DNA of 7,617 nucleotides from an uncultured Prosthecobacter sp. (GTDB lineage: Bacteria > Verrucomicrobiota > Verrucomicrobiia > Verrucomicrobiales > Verrucomicrobiaceae): assembly GCA_937941745.1 (NCBI GenBank), contig CALDGV010000072.1, positions 1 to 7,617 on the forward strand. The letters are read 5' to 3'. The notes under the pieces were generated by a model. That model was not told the DNA's origin and searched no databases. It was given only the letters and a program-made list of their open reading frames with translations. This document shows positions 7,003 through 7,617 of the stretch, piece by piece; position 1 is the first letter of the stretch, and each line of letters opens with the position of its first letter. Both the position numbers and the translations under genes were made by a program.

Positions 7003-7050
7003 GAGGGTGGCTGGGATGAATGGCAGCGTGTTCAATACGTGAGGGAGAAA

Positions 7051-7095
7051 GCAGAGTCATTCAGACTTTGCGGACAGGGCGTTCAGACTCTGCGG
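7051..7095. promoter_or_regulatory. Direct and inverted repeat cluster upstream of the DJ-1/cytochrome operon
   Basis: TTCAGACTTTGCGG (7060-7073) recurs as TTCAGACTCTGCGG (7082-7095), one mismatch in 14, with a period of 22 bp, close to two helical turns. GCAGAGTC at 7051-7058 is the exact reverse complement of GACTCTGC (7086-7093) and matches GACTTTGC (7064-7071) with one mismatch. The cluster lies 49-93 bp before the DJ-1 start, a suitable place for operator sites. No convincing -35/-10 pair was recognised, so the regulatory role is inferred. Confidence 0.45.
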
Positions 7096-7112
7096 CAGCC
7101 TGAAGTGGAGGT

Positions 7113-7156
7113 GTAGGAGCTATTCCGCGTCGCGAGGCCTGAATGTAGCTGCTTAC
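7113..7156. repeat. Imperfect palindrome overlapping the lyase stop codon (terminator-like or REP-like element)
   Basis: GTAGGAGCTATTC (7113-7125) is nearly the reverse complement of GAATGTAGCTGCTTAC (7141-7156): ATTC pairs with GAAT, AGCT with AGCT, and GTAG with CTTAC allowing small bulges. The 15-nt centre holds CGCG-T-CGCG. It spans the TAA of the lyase gene (7153-7155), a natural place for transcription termination on the minus strand, but no T-run follows. The outer GTAGGAGC also resembles the conserved head of REP elements known from Pseudomonas-type genomes, a resemblance only. Confidence 0.45.
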
Positions 7157-7617
7157 TTGCCCGCGTTCGCTTTCAGCCAGGCGCTGAGGGCCTTCACGTT
7201 CTGCACGAAGTCGAGGCTGTAGATGACGCCACCAGCGGGCTTTTGTTTTTTGCCGTTCGCGTCCCGCATGATGCCACGTTCGTCGTCGGTAATAGGCCAG
7301 GAGCCGTTGGGGGCTTGTTCTTTGAGGATGGTGGCGATGTCGGCGTCGGTGGGCGGGGAGGACCAGCGTTCTTTTTCGGTGCGGGGGAAGGTGACTTTTT
7401 CACCACGGGCGATCTGGCTGCCGGTGGCTTGCAGGGCGTCGAGTTCGCTGGCCCAGACCCAGCCGTAGTTGGAGGAGGCTTTTTTGTCGGAATAGGTCAG
7501 CTCGAAGCCCTTGCCGCCGGGGCCGCGCTCGAAGTAGAGGGGCTTGTTGGTGTTGAGTTCGTAGAAGCGGGCGAGCTTGTTGCCGGGCAGGAGCACGGTG
7601 CGGAGGTAGGTGATGGC
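7153..7617 (-). CDS. Probable pectate lyase, PL10-like, C-terminal part (5' truncated by window edge)
   Basis: The frame is open to the right edge, so only the last 154 residues are present. The segment reading AITYLRTVLLPGNKLARFYE, then LNTNKPLYFERG, resembles the end of the catalytic domain in family PL10 pectate lyases, where ARFYEIGTNRPIF is followed by a Tyr/Trp-rich GYAWY-like segment; here that is NYGWVWASEL. The remaining ~100 residues (KVTFPRTEKERWSSPP to AWLKANAGK) include WSSPPTDADIATILKEQ, GSWPITDDERGIMRD and GVIYSLDFVQNVKALSAWLK, which I do not recognise; they could be an accessory tail specific to this group. If correct, the enzyme cleaves polygalacturonate outside the cytoplasm by beta-elimination; the signal peptide and catalytic Asp/Arg lie outside the window. 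The GTG at 7596 is internal. Whether it is co-transcribed with the DJ-1 operon across the 150-bp repeat-rich spacer is unclear. Confidence 0.55.
   Translation of the reverse strand, partial: AITYLRTVLLPGNKLARFYELNTNKPLYFERGPGGKGFELTYSDKKASSNYGWVWASELDALQATGSQIARGEKVTFPRTEKERWSSPPTDADIATILKEQAPNGSWPITDDERGIMRDANGKKQKPAGGVIYSLDFVQNVKALSAWLKANAGK

Noticed and set aside
7003..7035. TTG start at 7035 for the DJ-1 protein
   Set aside because: No Shine-Dalgarno upstream, and the extra 11 residues precede the first beta strand that normally opens the fold; the ATG at 7002 is better.

Overview
The window looks like a chromosomal segment of a GC-rich member of the Planctomycetota-Verrucomicrobiota group, most likely a Verrucomicrobiota bacterium. 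The inference rests on the paired export-signal proteins (a multi-CxxCH cytochrome with a characteristic N-terminal and C-terminal region, and a glucose-dehydrogenase-like propeller with no heme of its own), which are a hallmark of that group, and on the Gram-negative peptidoglycan recycling ligase Mpl. The genus cannot be fixed from the sequence alone.

Layout. Positions 1-611 (+) hold the C-terminal part of Mpl, a cytoplasmic murein-recycling ligase. It converges on a minus-strand metallophosphoesterase (633-1358) of the PP2A/ApaH-like type. A 111-bp divergent spacer separates that gene from glcF (1470-2780, +), the iron-sulfur subunit of glycolate oxidase. glcF converges, with only 9 bp between stops, on a minus-strand block running to the right edge. 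In transcription order the block is: the 3' end of a probable PL10-like pectate lyase (7617-7153), a 150-bp spacer rich in inverted and direct repeats, a DJ-1/PfpI-family protein (7002-6427), an exported pentaheme cytochrome c (6391-4286) and an exported beta-propeller protein (4292-2790).

How the genes may work together. The cytochrome and propeller genes overlap by 7 nt, and the propeller gene has a near-perfect Shine-Dalgarno inside the cytochrome reading frame, so the two are almost certainly co-translated. Together with the DJ-1 gene 35 bp upstream they look like one operon: two extracytoplasmic proteins suited to substrate oxidation and electron transfer, plus one cytoplasmic DJ-1-type enzyme that might deal with reactive carbonyls. 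The pectate lyase upstream and GlcF downstream would fit sugar or sugar-acid oxidation, but that link is inference from position only.

The most notable non-coding or unexplained signals are the repeat cluster in the 7003-7156 spacer, a 7-bp tandem repeat inside the signal-peptide coding region of the propeller gene, and the absence of a Met-Pro axial-ligand motif for the third heme of the cytochrome. I saw no RNA genes, CRISPR arrays, insertion sequences or prophage genes.
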